Positions 1 through 11,258 of a stretch of 64,000 nt of DNA are shown piece by piece; positions within the stretch are counted from its first letter, which is position 1; every line of letters starts with the position of its first letter. The DNA is taken from positions 96,367,128 to 96,431,127 of the forward strand of contig CM061133.1 of assembly GCA_030789695.1 (NCBI GenBank). Direction: 5' to 3'. The position numbers and the translations under genes were made by a program. This DNA is from Scilla litardierei (taxonomy: Eukaryota > Streptophyta > Magnoliopsida > Asparagales > Asparagaceae). The notes beneath the pieces were generated by a model, which ran no database searches, was not told where the DNA came from, and was given only the letters and a program-made list of their open reading frames with translations.

Positions 1-2497
1 ACTTCCTGCACGATTCACGTTACATCACTATCCAAACTAGGAAAAGGAATTAAAGACGGAGAGTAAAAGAATTTTACCTCCATATATCTCCTTGCTAGCG
101 CCTCAGTGGACTGTCCCACTCGGAACGGAATAAAGTGCGCAGATTTGGTCAATCGATCCACGATCACCCAAATCGCGTCATTCTGCTTCGGACTCCGAGG
201 TAGTCCAGTCACGAAATCCATAGTGATGTGTTGCCACTTCCACTCCGGAATCGGAAGCGGTTGTAGCAACCCGGCCGAACGCTGATGCTCCGCCTTCACT
301 TGCTGGCAAACCAAGCACTTGGCTACACTCCGAGCCACGCTCCTCTTCATACCATGCCACCAATAATTCAGACGAAGATCCTGGTACATCTTGGTGCCAC
401 CAGGATGCACAGAATACGGCGAACTGTGTGCCTCCACCATCAGCTCATCTCTGATATCCCCAGCAGGCACACACAACCTGGCTCCAAACCTCAGCGAGCC
501 ATCCTCATGAATCAAGAAGTCAGTCCGCAGACCGGCTTCCACCATCTCCCGAATCCTCACCAGCTTCGGATCCTCGGCCTGGCCAGCCTTAATCCGATCC
601 ACGATCGTCGACTGTACCTGCATGTACATCAACGAAGAAGCCTCCCCAGGAAGGACAATTTCCACTCCAGACTCGCAAAAATCCTGCTGCAATCTCCACT
701 GCGAGGTCAAAATCATCACCGCTGGCAGCCTACTCAAAGCATCTGGAACCACATTCACCTTGCCAGGGTGATACTGCAAATCAATATCATAATCCGCCAT
801 AAGCTCCAACCATCGACGCTGTCGCATGTTGAGCTCCTTCTGAGTGAAAATATACTTCAAGCTTTTGTGATCGGTGAAAATCTTCACTTTCTCACTCAGC
901 AAGAAGTGCCTCCAAATCTTAAGAGCAAACACAACGGCAGCCAACTCCAAATCATGCGTCGGGTAATTCTTCTCATGAACCTTAAGCTGACGAGACGCAT
1001 ACGCCACAACATGCCCATGCTGATGCAACACACAACCGAGACCCTTGCCGGAAGCATCGCAAAAGATCTCAAATCCACCGCTGCGATCAGGCACAACCAA
1101 AATAGGGGCAGTCGTCAACCTCTCCTTCAGAACACCAAAAGCACTCTCACAATCACCCGACCAAACATAAGCAACATCCTTCCGCGTCAACCTGGTCATC
1201 GGCTCAGCAATACGAGAAAAGTCCTTAATGAATCGCCGATAATAACCAGCAAGCCCAAGAAAACTCCGAATCTCAGACGCCGACGACGGAACATGCCACT
1301 CCCTGATGGCCCTAATCTTCTCGGGATCCACAGAAATACCACCTCCAGACACCACATGCCCCAGAAAAGCAACTCGATCCAGCCAAAACTCGCACTTCGA
1401 AAACTTAGCATACAACCGATGCTTCCTCAAAATCTCCAACACCGTCCTCAAGTGCGAGGCATGCTCTTCCTCCGACTTCGAATAGATCAGAATGTCGTCA
1501 ATAAAGATAACGACAAACTTATCCAAAAAGTCGTAGAAAATCAGGTTCATCAGATTCATGAAAACTGCGGGCGCGTTAGTTACGCCAAAAGGCATAACCA
1601 CAAACTCATAGTGTCCATACTTCGTCCTGAACGCTGTCTTCGGAACATCTCCCTTCTTCACCTTCAACTGATGGTAACCACTCCTCAAATCCAACTTAGA
1701 AAACACCCTCGAACCTCCAAGATGATCAAAAATATCATCAATGCGAGGCAACGGGTATTTATTCTTAATGGTCACCGCATTCAACTCCCGATAATCCACG
1801 CACATGCGACGCGAACCATCCTTCTTCTTAACCAACAACACCGGTGCTCCCCACGGAGACACGCTAGGATTAATATAACCCTTCTGCAAAAGCTCATCCA
1901 ACTGCTTCCGCAACTCTTCCAACTCTGCAGGTGCCATACGATACGGCGCCTTCGAAATCGGCTGCGCACCTGGAACAAGATCGATAGAAAATTCCAAAGC
2001 TCGATCAGGCGGCAAACCAGACATCTCCTCGGGGAAGACGTCGCCAAAATCACGCACCACAGCTGGCCACTCCAGCTCCATCTGCATAGCCACAGCCTCC
2101 ACCGGCCTGGCCCGAAATCTGACAGGACCAAGCGAACTGCTACCACGACTGAACTCGAATACTGGATGTCCGGGAATCTCGAACACCACCTTCTTCCTCC
2201 TGCAGTCAATCGTAGCATAGAAGCTCGCAAGCCAGTCCATCCCAAGAACTGCATCATAGTTGATGATGTCGTGGACAATGAAATCAGCGAAAAGCTCATG
2301 TCCACAGACCACCAACGAGCAAGAATTGCAACCACGATGCACCGAGACCACGCCATTCCCTGTAACGATATTCCAACTCTTGGGGAGAGGGGACGTCGAC
2401 AAGGAATGCCTCTCCACGAAGCTCCGAGAAATAATGCACATCGATGCACCAGAGTCAAAGAGGACTCGTGCAGGAAATGTGCACACCAAAATCACAC
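1..2497 (-). CDS. Gypsy F pol: protease, RT, RNase H, integrase N-terminal half
   Basis: This polyprotein processes Gag, copies element RNA and integrates the cDNA. Near the start is the aspartic protease motif LFDSGAS. RT follows, with [14 protein letters not shown] and the catalytic FIDDIL. RNase H has [11 protein letters not shown] and TDHKSLKY. The integrase HHCC zinc region (CLVCQQ) and the first catalytic Asp (MDFVTGL) come last. The frame is open over about 800 codons. It enters a predicted intron at position 77; without splicing it stops at 15. The first codon is GTG, not ATG, because the frame appears to continue from gag through intron 1. The second catalytic Asp and the Glu lie beyond the left edge. 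Confidence 0.9.
6..77 (-). other. Predicted intron 2 of Gypsy F, inside integrase
   Basis: Read on the minus strand, donor GAG|GTAAAA lies at 78/77 and acceptor TGCAG|GAAGT at 6/5, length 72 nt. The unspliced frame ends in a stop within it. Removing it gives the YMEEV-type junction expected in Gypsy integrases between the first and second catalytic Asp. Copy G has the same donor and an equivalent acceptor with length 73, so the two copies cannot both be read through in the same frame. No transcript evidence is available here. Confidence 0.75.
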
Positions 2498-2611
2498 CTA
2501 ATCAATCAATTAACAATCAAACCCTAGTCTAGCAAACAAGCAAGTTCAAGCAAACAACATAATCTAGCAATCAAGACCAAATAAGAAAGTAATAGCTAGA
2601 ATGAGGATTAC
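2498..2611 (-). other. Predicted intron 1 of Gypsy F, gag-protease junction
   Basis: Donor GCAG|GTAATCC is at 2612/2611 and acceptor GATTAG|GTGTG at 2498/2497, length 114 nt, AT-rich. Unspliced RNA ends Gag inside the intron, about 13 codons after the donor. Splicing completes a Gly codon and enters the protease frame a few residues before [15 protein letters not shown] has the same structure with a 112-nt intron of diverged interior, while the exon edges are conserved. Confidence 0.75.
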
Positions 2612-3743
2612 CTGCGATAACCTCATCCACTGCTTCGCTCTCCGCAGCGGTCATCAGAAAAGCCTGCCTCCTCGGCGGAGCAGCCTGCTGAAAAGCCTGC
2701 CTCTGCGGAACAAGAGCTGCTCCACGTCCAGCAGGAACAGACGCTCGCTGATGCAACGGCTGGGCAGCAATAGGTGCCTTCCAAGGCTGCTTCAACCTCG
2801 GGCACTCCCTGAGAGCATGGGCGGGATCTCCGCAGGCGATACATTGCCCCAAGAACATCCTACACGATTCCTTGACATGGCCCTCCTTGCCACAAAAATG
2901 GCAAGTCCTCCGAGCAGGCCCTACTGGTCTCTTAAACTGAACAGGCTGGTTCGGCCTGAATCCAGGCCGAACCACAGCTCTCGCCTGTTCCACAGGCCTC
3001 TTCCCAGCACCAACCACAGATCCTCTCCTCTGGTTCACGAGCAGCTCCTACCTCTTGGCAGCTACTAGAACCTTCTGATAAGATTCCCGGTCAGAGGAGG
3101 TCACAAAGCTCTGGAGCTCCGAAGCAAGCCCCTGCAGGAACCTCTGAGCTCTCTCCTCAGCGTCCTGCACCATCTTCGGCGCAAACCGACTAAGCCTCAT
3201 GAACTCCTGGTGGTACATGTCCACCGACGAGTTCCCCTGCTTCAGATCGATAAAACGCTGCAGCATCTCCTCCTTGGCAGCCTTCGGGAAGAACTCACCC
3301 TCAAATCTGGCTTTGAAGGTAGCCCAAGCTATCGGCTCCACCAACAACTTCTCCTCTGCATCCCACCAATTCCTGGCGTTATCCTTTAGCTGCCTCTTCG
3401 CCAAATCAACCCATCCAGCCGGGGTGATCTTGGCCATCTTCAGATTGTCCTCGACGTTCCGAATCCACTCATCGGCAGCCAAAGGACCCTCAGAACCATC
3501 AAAATATACGGGACCCAGCTCCCGAAATTGCTTCGCTCCTGGCTCAGAGCGAGGGGCATCCGGAAGAACCCGGGCAGCTCGAGCAGGTGGAGCATTCTGG
3601 ACTTGCAAAAGCACGCCCTGCTGCACTTGCATCATCTGGATCATCATCCGCATCATCTCACCGCTGGTGGGTTCTCGCTCAGGCTCCTCATCATGAGGGA
3701 GCGCACCACTGCCCCCACCACGGGTGAAACGTCTTCCTGCCAT
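2612..3743 (-). pseudogene. Gypsy F gag (nonsense mutation)
   Basis: This is the capsid/nucleocapsid polyprotein that packages element RNA. It starts with MAGRRFTRGGGSG. A retrotransposon gag domain follows, including ARNWWDAEEK, ATFKARFEGEFFP and the MYHQEFMRLSRFAP region. A single CCHC zinc knuckle (CHFCGKEGHVKESC) is followed by a second Cys-rich half-knuckle (CIACGDPAHALREC). One in-frame TAG at 3048-3050 interrupts it where copy G has CAG (Gln), so one C-to-T change explains the break. The start ATG matches that of G. Confidence 0.9.
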
Positions 3744-3888
3744 CTAGTGACACGGAAAACAAATCAGATTAGACTCATAGCTTATGACTCGAACGTCGAA
3801 CTTAGTTTATTGGACATTCTAATGTTATTATCGCTATTCCAAAAATCGCAGTTACAGAAGAGGACCTGCATGGGCCACCACTAAAACC
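3744..3888 (-). other. Gypsy F leader between 5' LTR and gag
   Basis: This is a 145-nt untranslated leader. The primer-binding site should abut the LTR at 3888. The adjoining minus-strand bases read GGTTTTAGTGGTGGCCC, identical in G, and do not resemble the usual initiator-Met site. I do not recognise the tRNA. Confidence 0.5.
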
Positions 3889-4545
3889 TGTCACGACCCG
3901 CTTCCCTAAAATGGAGGCGAGACGTGAAAAGGTCCGCACGAGAGTGGAGCTGTGAAGCCCCAAACCCGATAAGCGTCCACAATACATAAACAGGTCCCTG
4001 TAACCACAACAGAATAGCAATAATAACATAAGGAGAGACTGAGATAAAATTCACATCTCACAAATATTGTCCAGCATCACAAATAAGTTCAACATCCAGA
4101 AAAGCCACCAGGCTAAAAGAAAAGAGTCTAAAGGCCCAGAACAAGGCCAACAAAAGCAACAACATAACAAAGTATGGGTGCCACGCACCAATAACAAACA
4201 ACTGTCTAACAAAAATAAAACGCAACGGAGACACTAGGACTGGTCCCCAGTGTCCACGTACTCCCCGTCAAACACAAGCTCGGGCTCGGCGTCAGCAAAC
4301 ACCTCGTCCTCAACGAGGTACTCGGGCTCAGGATCTAACATGTGTCACCCAAAAGAGTAAAGGGGCACATGTCAGCAAGTCTAAAAGACTTGGGCAAGGA
4401 AACTGAAAGTGAGGCATCTAGCAACCTAGCAGTTATAGTATTAAGTAATGACATGGCAGTTAAGCATGATGCAACAGTTTAAAAAGAGAAGCAAGCATGC
4501 ACAATGTAGCAAAAGCTACCAAATCACTAATCACTTATCATTTAA

Positions 4546-4800
4546 CACTTATCACTTATCACTTATCACTTATCACTTATCACTTATCACTTATCACTTA
4601 GTGCATAGAGAGTCCACCTGCTGGCCAGCTCGTGGCTCAGGCCGCTTATCTCTACCACTATTAACACTTGTCACTGGTAAACACTTAATGCATAGAGAGT
4701 CCACCTGCTGGCCAGCTCGTGGCTCAGGCCGCTTATCTCTATCACTATTAATCACTTGTGCACTAGAGAGTCCACCTGCTGGCCGGAGTGGCGGATCAGG
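4546..4800. repeat. Tandem repeats in F LTR
   Basis: A heptamer array, about seven units of TCACTTA, runs to 4600. It is followed by roughly three copies of a ~70-bp unit containing AGAGAGTCCACCTGCTGGCC and a CAGGCCGCTTATCTCT segment. The G LTRs have fewer units, so the array has expanded in F. Confidence 0.8.
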
Positions 4801-5656
4801 CCAACTCGGGGCTCAGGCCGCTTATCTCTTCCCCCACCCATATGTGTCGAGCGTTGGGGTTTCCAACTCACTAAGCTCGCTTCTGGAACACGAGCCAGGA
4901 ATATAATATTGTAGCGTGCGCTACGCAATCACGATGAATAATCACTATGCAAAGACATGAACAGATATTTGCGTACCGTTAATTTAAATTAAACGTGACA
5001 GGCAAAATGCAATGACATGAACATATTCGCGTACCGTTAATTGAAAGTAAACATGACATGGTAATTGTGCAACATGCTAAAAGTCGGAATTAGCTTCGTT
5101 GTCAAGCTAATTCCCCAATTTGCGCCTAGGCGAGTTTCATATCTTCGCCTAGCCTCTTTTACGCCTACAACATGCAAATGGCCTAAAACATGGCCTAAAC
5201 CCTAAGTGGCAAGTTTCACTTGCCTAGCACAGGGGATGACGATCAACCTCGTCACACGGATGCTATCTACGAGGAAATCGCTGTTTAGGGGGAAACAAAC
5301 ACCAAACACATGAAATTAATTAGGGTTTCATAAAGATATAGATAAGTTAAGAAAACAACGGTAGATCGATTTCTTACCGAGAGGAGACGGAAGGAACACT
5401 CCGGGGAACCCTAGGATCAAATCTGGAAGAGATTGGAGAAGTTTGGGGAAACTAGGGTTTTGGGGGATTTGTGGATTTTGATGGGGTTTGATGAGATTTT
5501 GGGGAAGATGAGAGGTAGATAGGGCAGATGGATGGTTTGGATGATGGATTTAGGGCTTGGAATGGAGAAATGGAGCTTGGAGGAAGGTGGGGGATCAATG
5601 GGGGCGATTTTAGGGTTTAGGGTCGAGTTGGAGGGGAAGAAAACGTTTGGGTTGGG

Positions 5657-5664
5657 TATTTATA
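5657..5664 (-). promoter_or_regulatory. TATA-like box of Gypsy F LTR
   Basis: Minus strand TATAAATA, conserved in both G LTRs (26053-26060 and 41465-41472). It lies just downstream of the palindromic U3 array in transcription order. The transcription start is inferred, not seen. Confidence 0.55.
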
Positions 5665-5709
5665 GGCTAGGCTGGCGGCTAGGGCAAAACTAGGGTTTAC
5701 AGCACTAGT

Positions 5710-6123
5710 TAGTCGGTCAAAGAACAACCACTGACCGACTAGTTTGACAACTAGTCGGTCGGTCGACCAACGCAGACCGACTAAGTGTAAACAGTAGCTA
5801 CAGGTGAAATTAGGATTCTAGAGTTAGTCGGTCCATGAACAAGTACTGACCGACTAGTTTGGCAACTAGTCAGTCGATGAACGTTCTTAGACCGACTAAG
5901 AGTAAACAGTAACTGATACAAAAATAATTTGATGAGTTAGTCGGTTCAAGAAGCATTGCTGACCGACTAGTTTGCAACCTAGTCGGTCAACCAACGTTCT
6001 TAGACCGACTAACGATAAACAGTAACTCCTGAGAAATTTAGAAAGCTAACTAGTCGGTCCAAGAAGGATTGCCGACCGACTGGATCGTCATCGAGTCGGT
6101 CGGTGGCCCTTCTTACACCGGCT
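5710..6123. repeat. U3 array of TAGTCGGTC / GACCGACTA inverted pairs
   Basis: The 9-mer TAGTCGGTC and its reverse complement GACCGACTA alternate about a dozen times, with spacers of 10-50 bp. Several copies are fused into longer palindromes (ACTAGTCGGTCGGT). The array lies upstream of the TATA-like box and could bind a dimeric regulator or form hairpins. Confidence 0.85.
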
Positions 6124-6394
6124 AATGAGCACAGAAAGTACCGATACGGAGCGCGGGGCCCCGGGATCGATTCCTAAGACTCCTAGGCTTGATCTAATAG
6201 TTAGATACGACCGTTATGAAGCCCGTCACGAGTGACAAACTTCGAAATCGACAATCCTAAGAAAGAAGCGAGAAAATACGACGAATCGATCGAAAATGAA
6301 AACTACGGAGACGAAAACCACACAAGAGGAGAAAATCCACCAAAACATATATTATAATATATAAAATCCAGATACATGAAAAGCAGTCGTTACA

Positions 6395-6906
6395 AGAAGT
6401 GCACATGGTTGCTAGTTCCTCACAAGGGGGAAAGAAACGGAAAAATCGTTCGAAGTTTACTAATGAACGTAATAAACAACCAGAGTCTACCAAGAAATCC
6501 AAACATAAGGGTGGGCACAAGAAATGGCACAAGAAGAAGGACTTGAAGAGATCAAGTGTTTCAAGTGCAACAAGTTAGGTCACTATGCTCGTTCATGTAC
6601 GAGTGGAGGTGACGAGGTAACTTGGAATAATACTAGTTACATATGTGTTTCTAGTTCAATATTTCTTGTGGAATCTAATCCTTTTTGGATAATTGATTAA
6701 GGTGCCACCGACCACATAGAAAGGGACAGACAGTCCTTCGTGGAGTATCACCGGATACCCCAAGGAACGAAGTGGATCTATGTAGGAAACAACACACGTG
6801 TTGAAGTGAACGGCGTTGGGATGTGCAAGCTCGTCTTGGACAATGGCCGCACTATCCTACTTCATGATGTTCTCTTCGCTCCGGATATTCGAAGAATATT
6901 ATATCT
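6395..6906 (+). pseudogene. Copia E gag C-terminus and protease
   Basis: The fragment covers the basic Lys-rich tail of Gag, the CCHC knuckle (KCFKCNKLGHYARSC in the intact B copy) and the protease. It is disabled: a one-base loss before the knuckle shifts the frame, and the protease active site IIDSGATDH of copies A and B has its Ser codon changed to TAA here. It is truncated at the left by F. Confidence 0.85.
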
Positions 6907-8826
6907 GTGGTTGTTTTAATGGGTCTTGGTTATAGTTGGTTCTTTCATAGTTGTAAAGTGGACGTGTCTTGTAATAATTCTTTAATTGGTTCTGGGTATG
7001 TTTTCAAAGGATTTGTTGTATTAAATACAATGTATGATTCCTCATTTTATAATGAAAATTTCCTTATTGCAAATTCATCAAATTATGAGTCAGATGTAAT
7101 TTGTTGGCATGCAAGGCTTGGTCACATTGGACCAACACGAATGGATAGACTTGCCAAACGTGGCCTTCTATCCAATGTTTCACAGGTCGAAATGTCGACT
7201 TGCGAACATTGCCTTGTAGGGAAATCTTGTCGCAAGCCGTTTGGAACCGGCACAAGGGCCGAGGTTTCATTACAGCTCATCCATTCAGACATATGTGGTC
7301 CGATGAATGTCAAGACAAGACGCGGGAAGTCCTATTTCATCACTTTTATTGATGACTTCACCCGATCCGGTCACATCTATTTGATACCCCACAAAAGTGA
7401 AGTATTAACCTGCTTTAAAAACTATATGAGTTTGGTGGAAAATCAATTAGATCGCAAGATTAAGGTCTTGCGAACCGATATAGGCGGTGAATACCAATCA
7501 ACAAATTTTAAGGAACTTTGTGATGAAAAAGGCATAGTTCATCAAGTAACTATGCCTTATACTCCGCAACAAAATGGTGTTGCAGAAAGGAGGAATATGA
7601 CTTTAATGGAAATGGTCCGTTCAATGATGGCACAAGCCAACTTGCCAATCACCTTTTGGGGTGATGCATTATTGATGGCCGCTTTCATTTTAAACCGCAT
7701 ACCCTCGAAATCAGTTAGCTCCACTCCTTATGAGTTGTGGAACCAAAGGTCTCCTGACTTAAGCATTTTAAAACCATGGGGATGTACATCCTATGCACAT
7801 ATTTCCTCCCATAAGTATGGCAAACTTGGGCCAAGGGGGAGGAAATGTATCTTTATACCATACACAGAAAACTCCAAAGGTTATGTTTTCATTGGTCAGG
7901 GAGACAATGGAGGACTAATTGAATTTGAGTCGAGGGATGTCACTTTCTTGGAAAACGAGTTTCCAAGACAGGGCGAGGTAAGTCAGGACTTATCTCTATT
8001 TGAGATTTATGATCAAGAAGGATTACCTCATTCAAGTGGGAGAATTCTTGGTGAAGAGGAAAATACGTTTCAACCTTCACCAATGGATGATACGAATGAT
8101 GCGAATCCTATTCCATACGGGAATAATAATCCAAGTGGGAGCATTTCTAACGACATTCCAAGTGGGAGTGATATTAGAATTGATCTAAATTCGAGTCAAC
8201 AAGGACTTGAAGAATCTCAAATACGACGTAGTAGTCGTACAAGGTTATCTCCTCTAAGATTTGAGGATGAATTCCCACAAACCTTTATGACTTTACTACA
8301 AGAAGATGACGAGCCTGCTACTTTCAAACAGGCCGTATCATGCCCTGCAAAAGACAAATGGATAGAAGCGATGAAGGAGGAATTAGAATCCATGAAAGTT
8401 AACCAAGTCTGGGACTTGGTTGACTTACCCAGAGGACATAGAGCTATTGGGAACAAATGGGTTCTCAAGATCAAGCATAAGGCTGATGTCTCTATAGACA
8501 GATATAAAGCTCGCCTTGTCGCAAAAGGTTTTACGCAACAGGAAGGGATAGACTACGAAGAGACCTTCTCACATGTTGTGTGTTTTACCTCGATTCGCTT
8601 GATTCTGGCTATGGTAGCATGCTTAGACCTCGAATTACATCAAATGGATGTAAAGACTGCCTTTCTCAATGGAGAATTGGACGAGGAGATCTATATGGAA
8701 CAACCAACAGGGGTTGTAAAAGAAGGAAACGAACATAAGGTTTGTAAACTTCGTAAGTCTATATATGGTCTTAAACAATCCTCGAGGCAATGGTATATAC
8801 GATTTCAAGAAGTTGTCTTATCAAAT
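6907..8826 (+). pseudogene. Copia E integrase and N-terminal RT
   Basis: The open frame contains the pre-integrase zinc region (WHARLGHIG, then CEHCLVGK) and the integrase core with D (HSDICGPM), D (LRTDIGGEY) and E (QNGVAERRN). Then come the RVT_2-type RT start (WIEAMKEELESM, GFTQQEGIDYEETF) and FLNGELDEEIYMEQP. It is about 640 codons and continuous until the G insertion. The YVDD active site lies in the other half (42325 on). The usual protease-integrase continuity is broken upstream. Confidence 0.88.
8822..8826. other. Target-site duplication CAAAT, left of Gypsy G
   Basis: CAAAT precedes the LTR start TGTCACG here and follows the LTR end GTTACA at 42320-42324. It shows that everything between entered E as one Gypsy insertion later enlarged by other elements. 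Confidence 0.93.
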
Positions 8827-9600
8827 TGTCACGCCCAGCTTCCCTAAAATGGAGGCGAGACGTGAGAAGGTCCGCTCAAGCGTGGAGCTGTGAAGCTGCA
8901 CGCCCGATAAGCGTAAATTTAGTATAAGCAGGTCCCTGTAATTGCAAACGAAACAACAACAATAATTATAATAATATGAGACGGATATGAAATACCAATC
9001 CCACAGTTTGTCCACAAAATATTCAACATCACAGAAAAGCCACCAGGCTAAAAGAAAGAGTCTAAAGGCCCAGAACAAGGCCAAACAAAAATACAAACAT
9101 AACAGAGTATCAAAATAGGTGCCACGCACCGACAACCTAAGCAATCTAACAAACTAGACGTAGACACTAAGACTGATCTCCAGTGTCTACGAAGTCCTCG
9201 TCCAACACGGGCGCACGCTCGGCGTCCGCAAACACCTCACCCTCAGTAAGCAACTCTGGCTCGGGGTCTAACATGTGTCACCCAAAAGAGAAAAAGGGGC
9301 ACATGTCAGCAAGTCTAAAAGACTTGGGCAAGGAAACTGAAAGTAACTAACAACCTAGCACGTACAACATTAAACAATGACATGACAGTTTAGTTGATGC
9401 AGCAGTTTAAAAGAGAGACAAGCACACACGATGTAGCGAAAGCTACCAATTCACTAATCACTTTTCACTTATCACTGTTTATCACTTAGTGCATAGAGAG
9501 TCCACCTGCTGGCCAGCTCGTGGCTCAGGCCGCTTATCTCTTATCAATATTAATCACTTGTACACTAGAGATTTCGCCTGCTGGCCGGAGTGGCGGATCA
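8827..9600 (-). repeat. 3' LTR of Gypsy G, distal part
   Basis: This is the first 774 bp of the LTR as read on the plus strand, nearly identical to 39784-40557. Copia A interrupts it after GGCGGATCA; it resumes at 25146, and GATCA is duplicated on both sides. Confidence 0.93.
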
Positions 9601-10207
9601 TGTAGGATCCTGCCAAAACAGAGTTAGGATCGATAATATGAAGTTTAGACTTACGCTTGCGTATGCGGCACGGTAGTCTACGAACTTCGCCTTCGGATTC
9701 GCCACGACGGATCGAGTCTTCTCACGAACGGAGTAAGGCTACTAAATCCACAATCTAAATCTCTACTTTAGATTAAGAACTTGGATAGAGGAAGAGAAAG
9801 GATTTCTGCAGAGCTTCGCTAGAATGAAGTTGCATGCATGAATTTCATGCAAAAAGGTGTAAGAAATGGCTTACCCTTGGGTCTTATTTATAGCCCCCAA
9901 GGTAGTTATTTTAGGGTAAGTTGTTCCTTTGGAACAACTTAATTAAGGTGTACCATGATACATGTCACATTATAAGCTTAAGTTGTACCATATGCATGGT
10001 ACAACATAAGCTTAAGATATTCCCCCTTTATTAGCCATATGTCGCATGCACTTATGCATATATAAAGCGACTTTCCTACTCATCCAGAGATCCTTTCCGC
10101 AAGGGAACAGATTCCCTTTGCACACGACTTCGTGTACGCGACGTTCGAGGTCCGTATTCCCTCGTACATCCCCCACAAGGGTGTACAAACGTCTTCCATA
10201 TCCAACA
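9601..10207 (-). repeat. 3' LTR of Copia A
   Basis: 607 bp, plus-strand ends TGTAGGATCC and ATATCCAACA. It contains the inverted-repeat block and TATAAATA box described for B. The minus-strand purine tract GTGTGAGTGGGAGA abuts it at 10208. Confidence 0.93.
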
Positions 10208-11258
10208 TCTCCCACTCACACTTGAGGGGATTGTAAGAGAACGTCTTTCCCTTAGTTCTTTCATCTATCATACCGAGAAATAGACAGTGCGACCGTCATG
10301 CGCGTAGAGTCTGTTGTTGTGCACTTGTTAGAGATACACAACGACCTCGAAGGTGCAAAGTTGAGTAGTTCAACGCATGCTTTACCCTAGATTATTTCTT
10401 CACATTTCTTGTACTTTATATTCAACAATTGAATCCCATCTGGATTACAATTGGCTGGCCAGCTTTGAATCATTTAAAGTCCAAATGTGAATATGAAATC
10501 AATCTTCCTCTTCTTGCGAACCTTCTGATCTTGACTTGATTCGCTTTTCTAACGTGCCCCGCCGAGCCGAATTATCATAGCCCATTAGCAACACGCTAAG
10601 ATAGCGATCATCTCGTCAAATCTAAAGGAACCAATTGGAGTCCTTGAGGGTAAGAGTTAAGACCCGTATGGCCTTTGAGTCTCACATAATAGCAAACACT
10701 ATTGCTACTAACTCAGTGGTCGAAATGCATACGTGGTATGAACACGTATTACAACATCACTCGTTTCCAAGGGAGAGTATGTCTTAATGATGTTGTACGG
10801 ATGAAAGATCAGACACCACAGTGCCTATCTTTTTGAGTCCCCTTACTACTCGTGAAATATTCACGGACTCTCATCCTGCATAAGACAGATAGGATTAAAA
10901 AATCCTATGAGATCTCTTTCAGATATCCTTGTGATACAGATATCAGATCTTTTGTAAGCATCCATATGATGCAGATCTTTCATTCGACTATCTTGTTTAA
11001 GTCATGACTCTAAATCATTCGTCTAATGATTTTGACTTTAAACTAGTCTCATCTCTATCTTATCCATCTGATAAGATAAGGCAGTTGCTCATGTGAGTGA
11101 GCCAACCTTAATCTGTCCGACATACACACAATTCAGCTGAGATTTCAAAAATGTACACAAACATTTTTTAAGAAATTCATATGCAATGTTGGAAAAAGAA
11201 CTTATTCTTTTATTAATTTTGATCATTTCTTAGACATGGGAATATATATTGGTACAAC
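10208..11258 (-). other. Copia A polypurine tract and 3' non-coding region
   Basis: About 1 kb between the end of pol and the 3' LTR, with the polypurine tract at 10208-10221. The same region occurs at 20394-21444 in B (inverted) and, diverged, at 43372-44385 in E. No credible coding sequence. Confidence 0.8.

Larger units (their letters stand above)
1..6394 (-). mobile_element. Ty3/Gypsy LTR retrotransposon F (partial)
   Basis: Reading leftward the order is 5' LTR, gag, protease-RT-RNase H-integrase. The element runs off the left edge inside integrase, so its 3' LTR is not visible. Order and motifs are those of a Ty3/Gypsy element. The related copy G ends in a chromodomain-like tail, which suggests a plant chromovirus. 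The LTR ends TG...CA, and the right-hand flank (6395 on) is copia E gag sequence, so F is inserted in E. If the insertion made a normal 5-bp duplication, the unseen left flank should end in AGAAG. Confidence 0.93.
3889..6394 (-). repeat. 5' LTR of Gypsy F
   Basis: This 2506-bp LTR starts TGTAACGACT on the minus strand and ends GTGACA. It matches the 2536-bp LTRs of G along its length but is visibly diverged. It carries a U3 palindromic array (5710-6123), a TATA-like box (5657-5664, minus strand TATAAATA) and, toward its 3' end, short tandem repeats. It holds no coding sequence. Confidence 0.92.

Noticed and set aside
285..2501. Long open frame of 738 codons on the plus strand
   Set aside because: It is the exact antisense of Gypsy F pol, without recognisable domains; the minus strand carries all catalytic motifs.
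3744..3888. Initiator-Met primer site for Gypsy F and G
   Set aside because: The bases next to the LTR (GGTTTTAGTGG) do not match TGGTATCAGAGC, so no tRNA was assigned.
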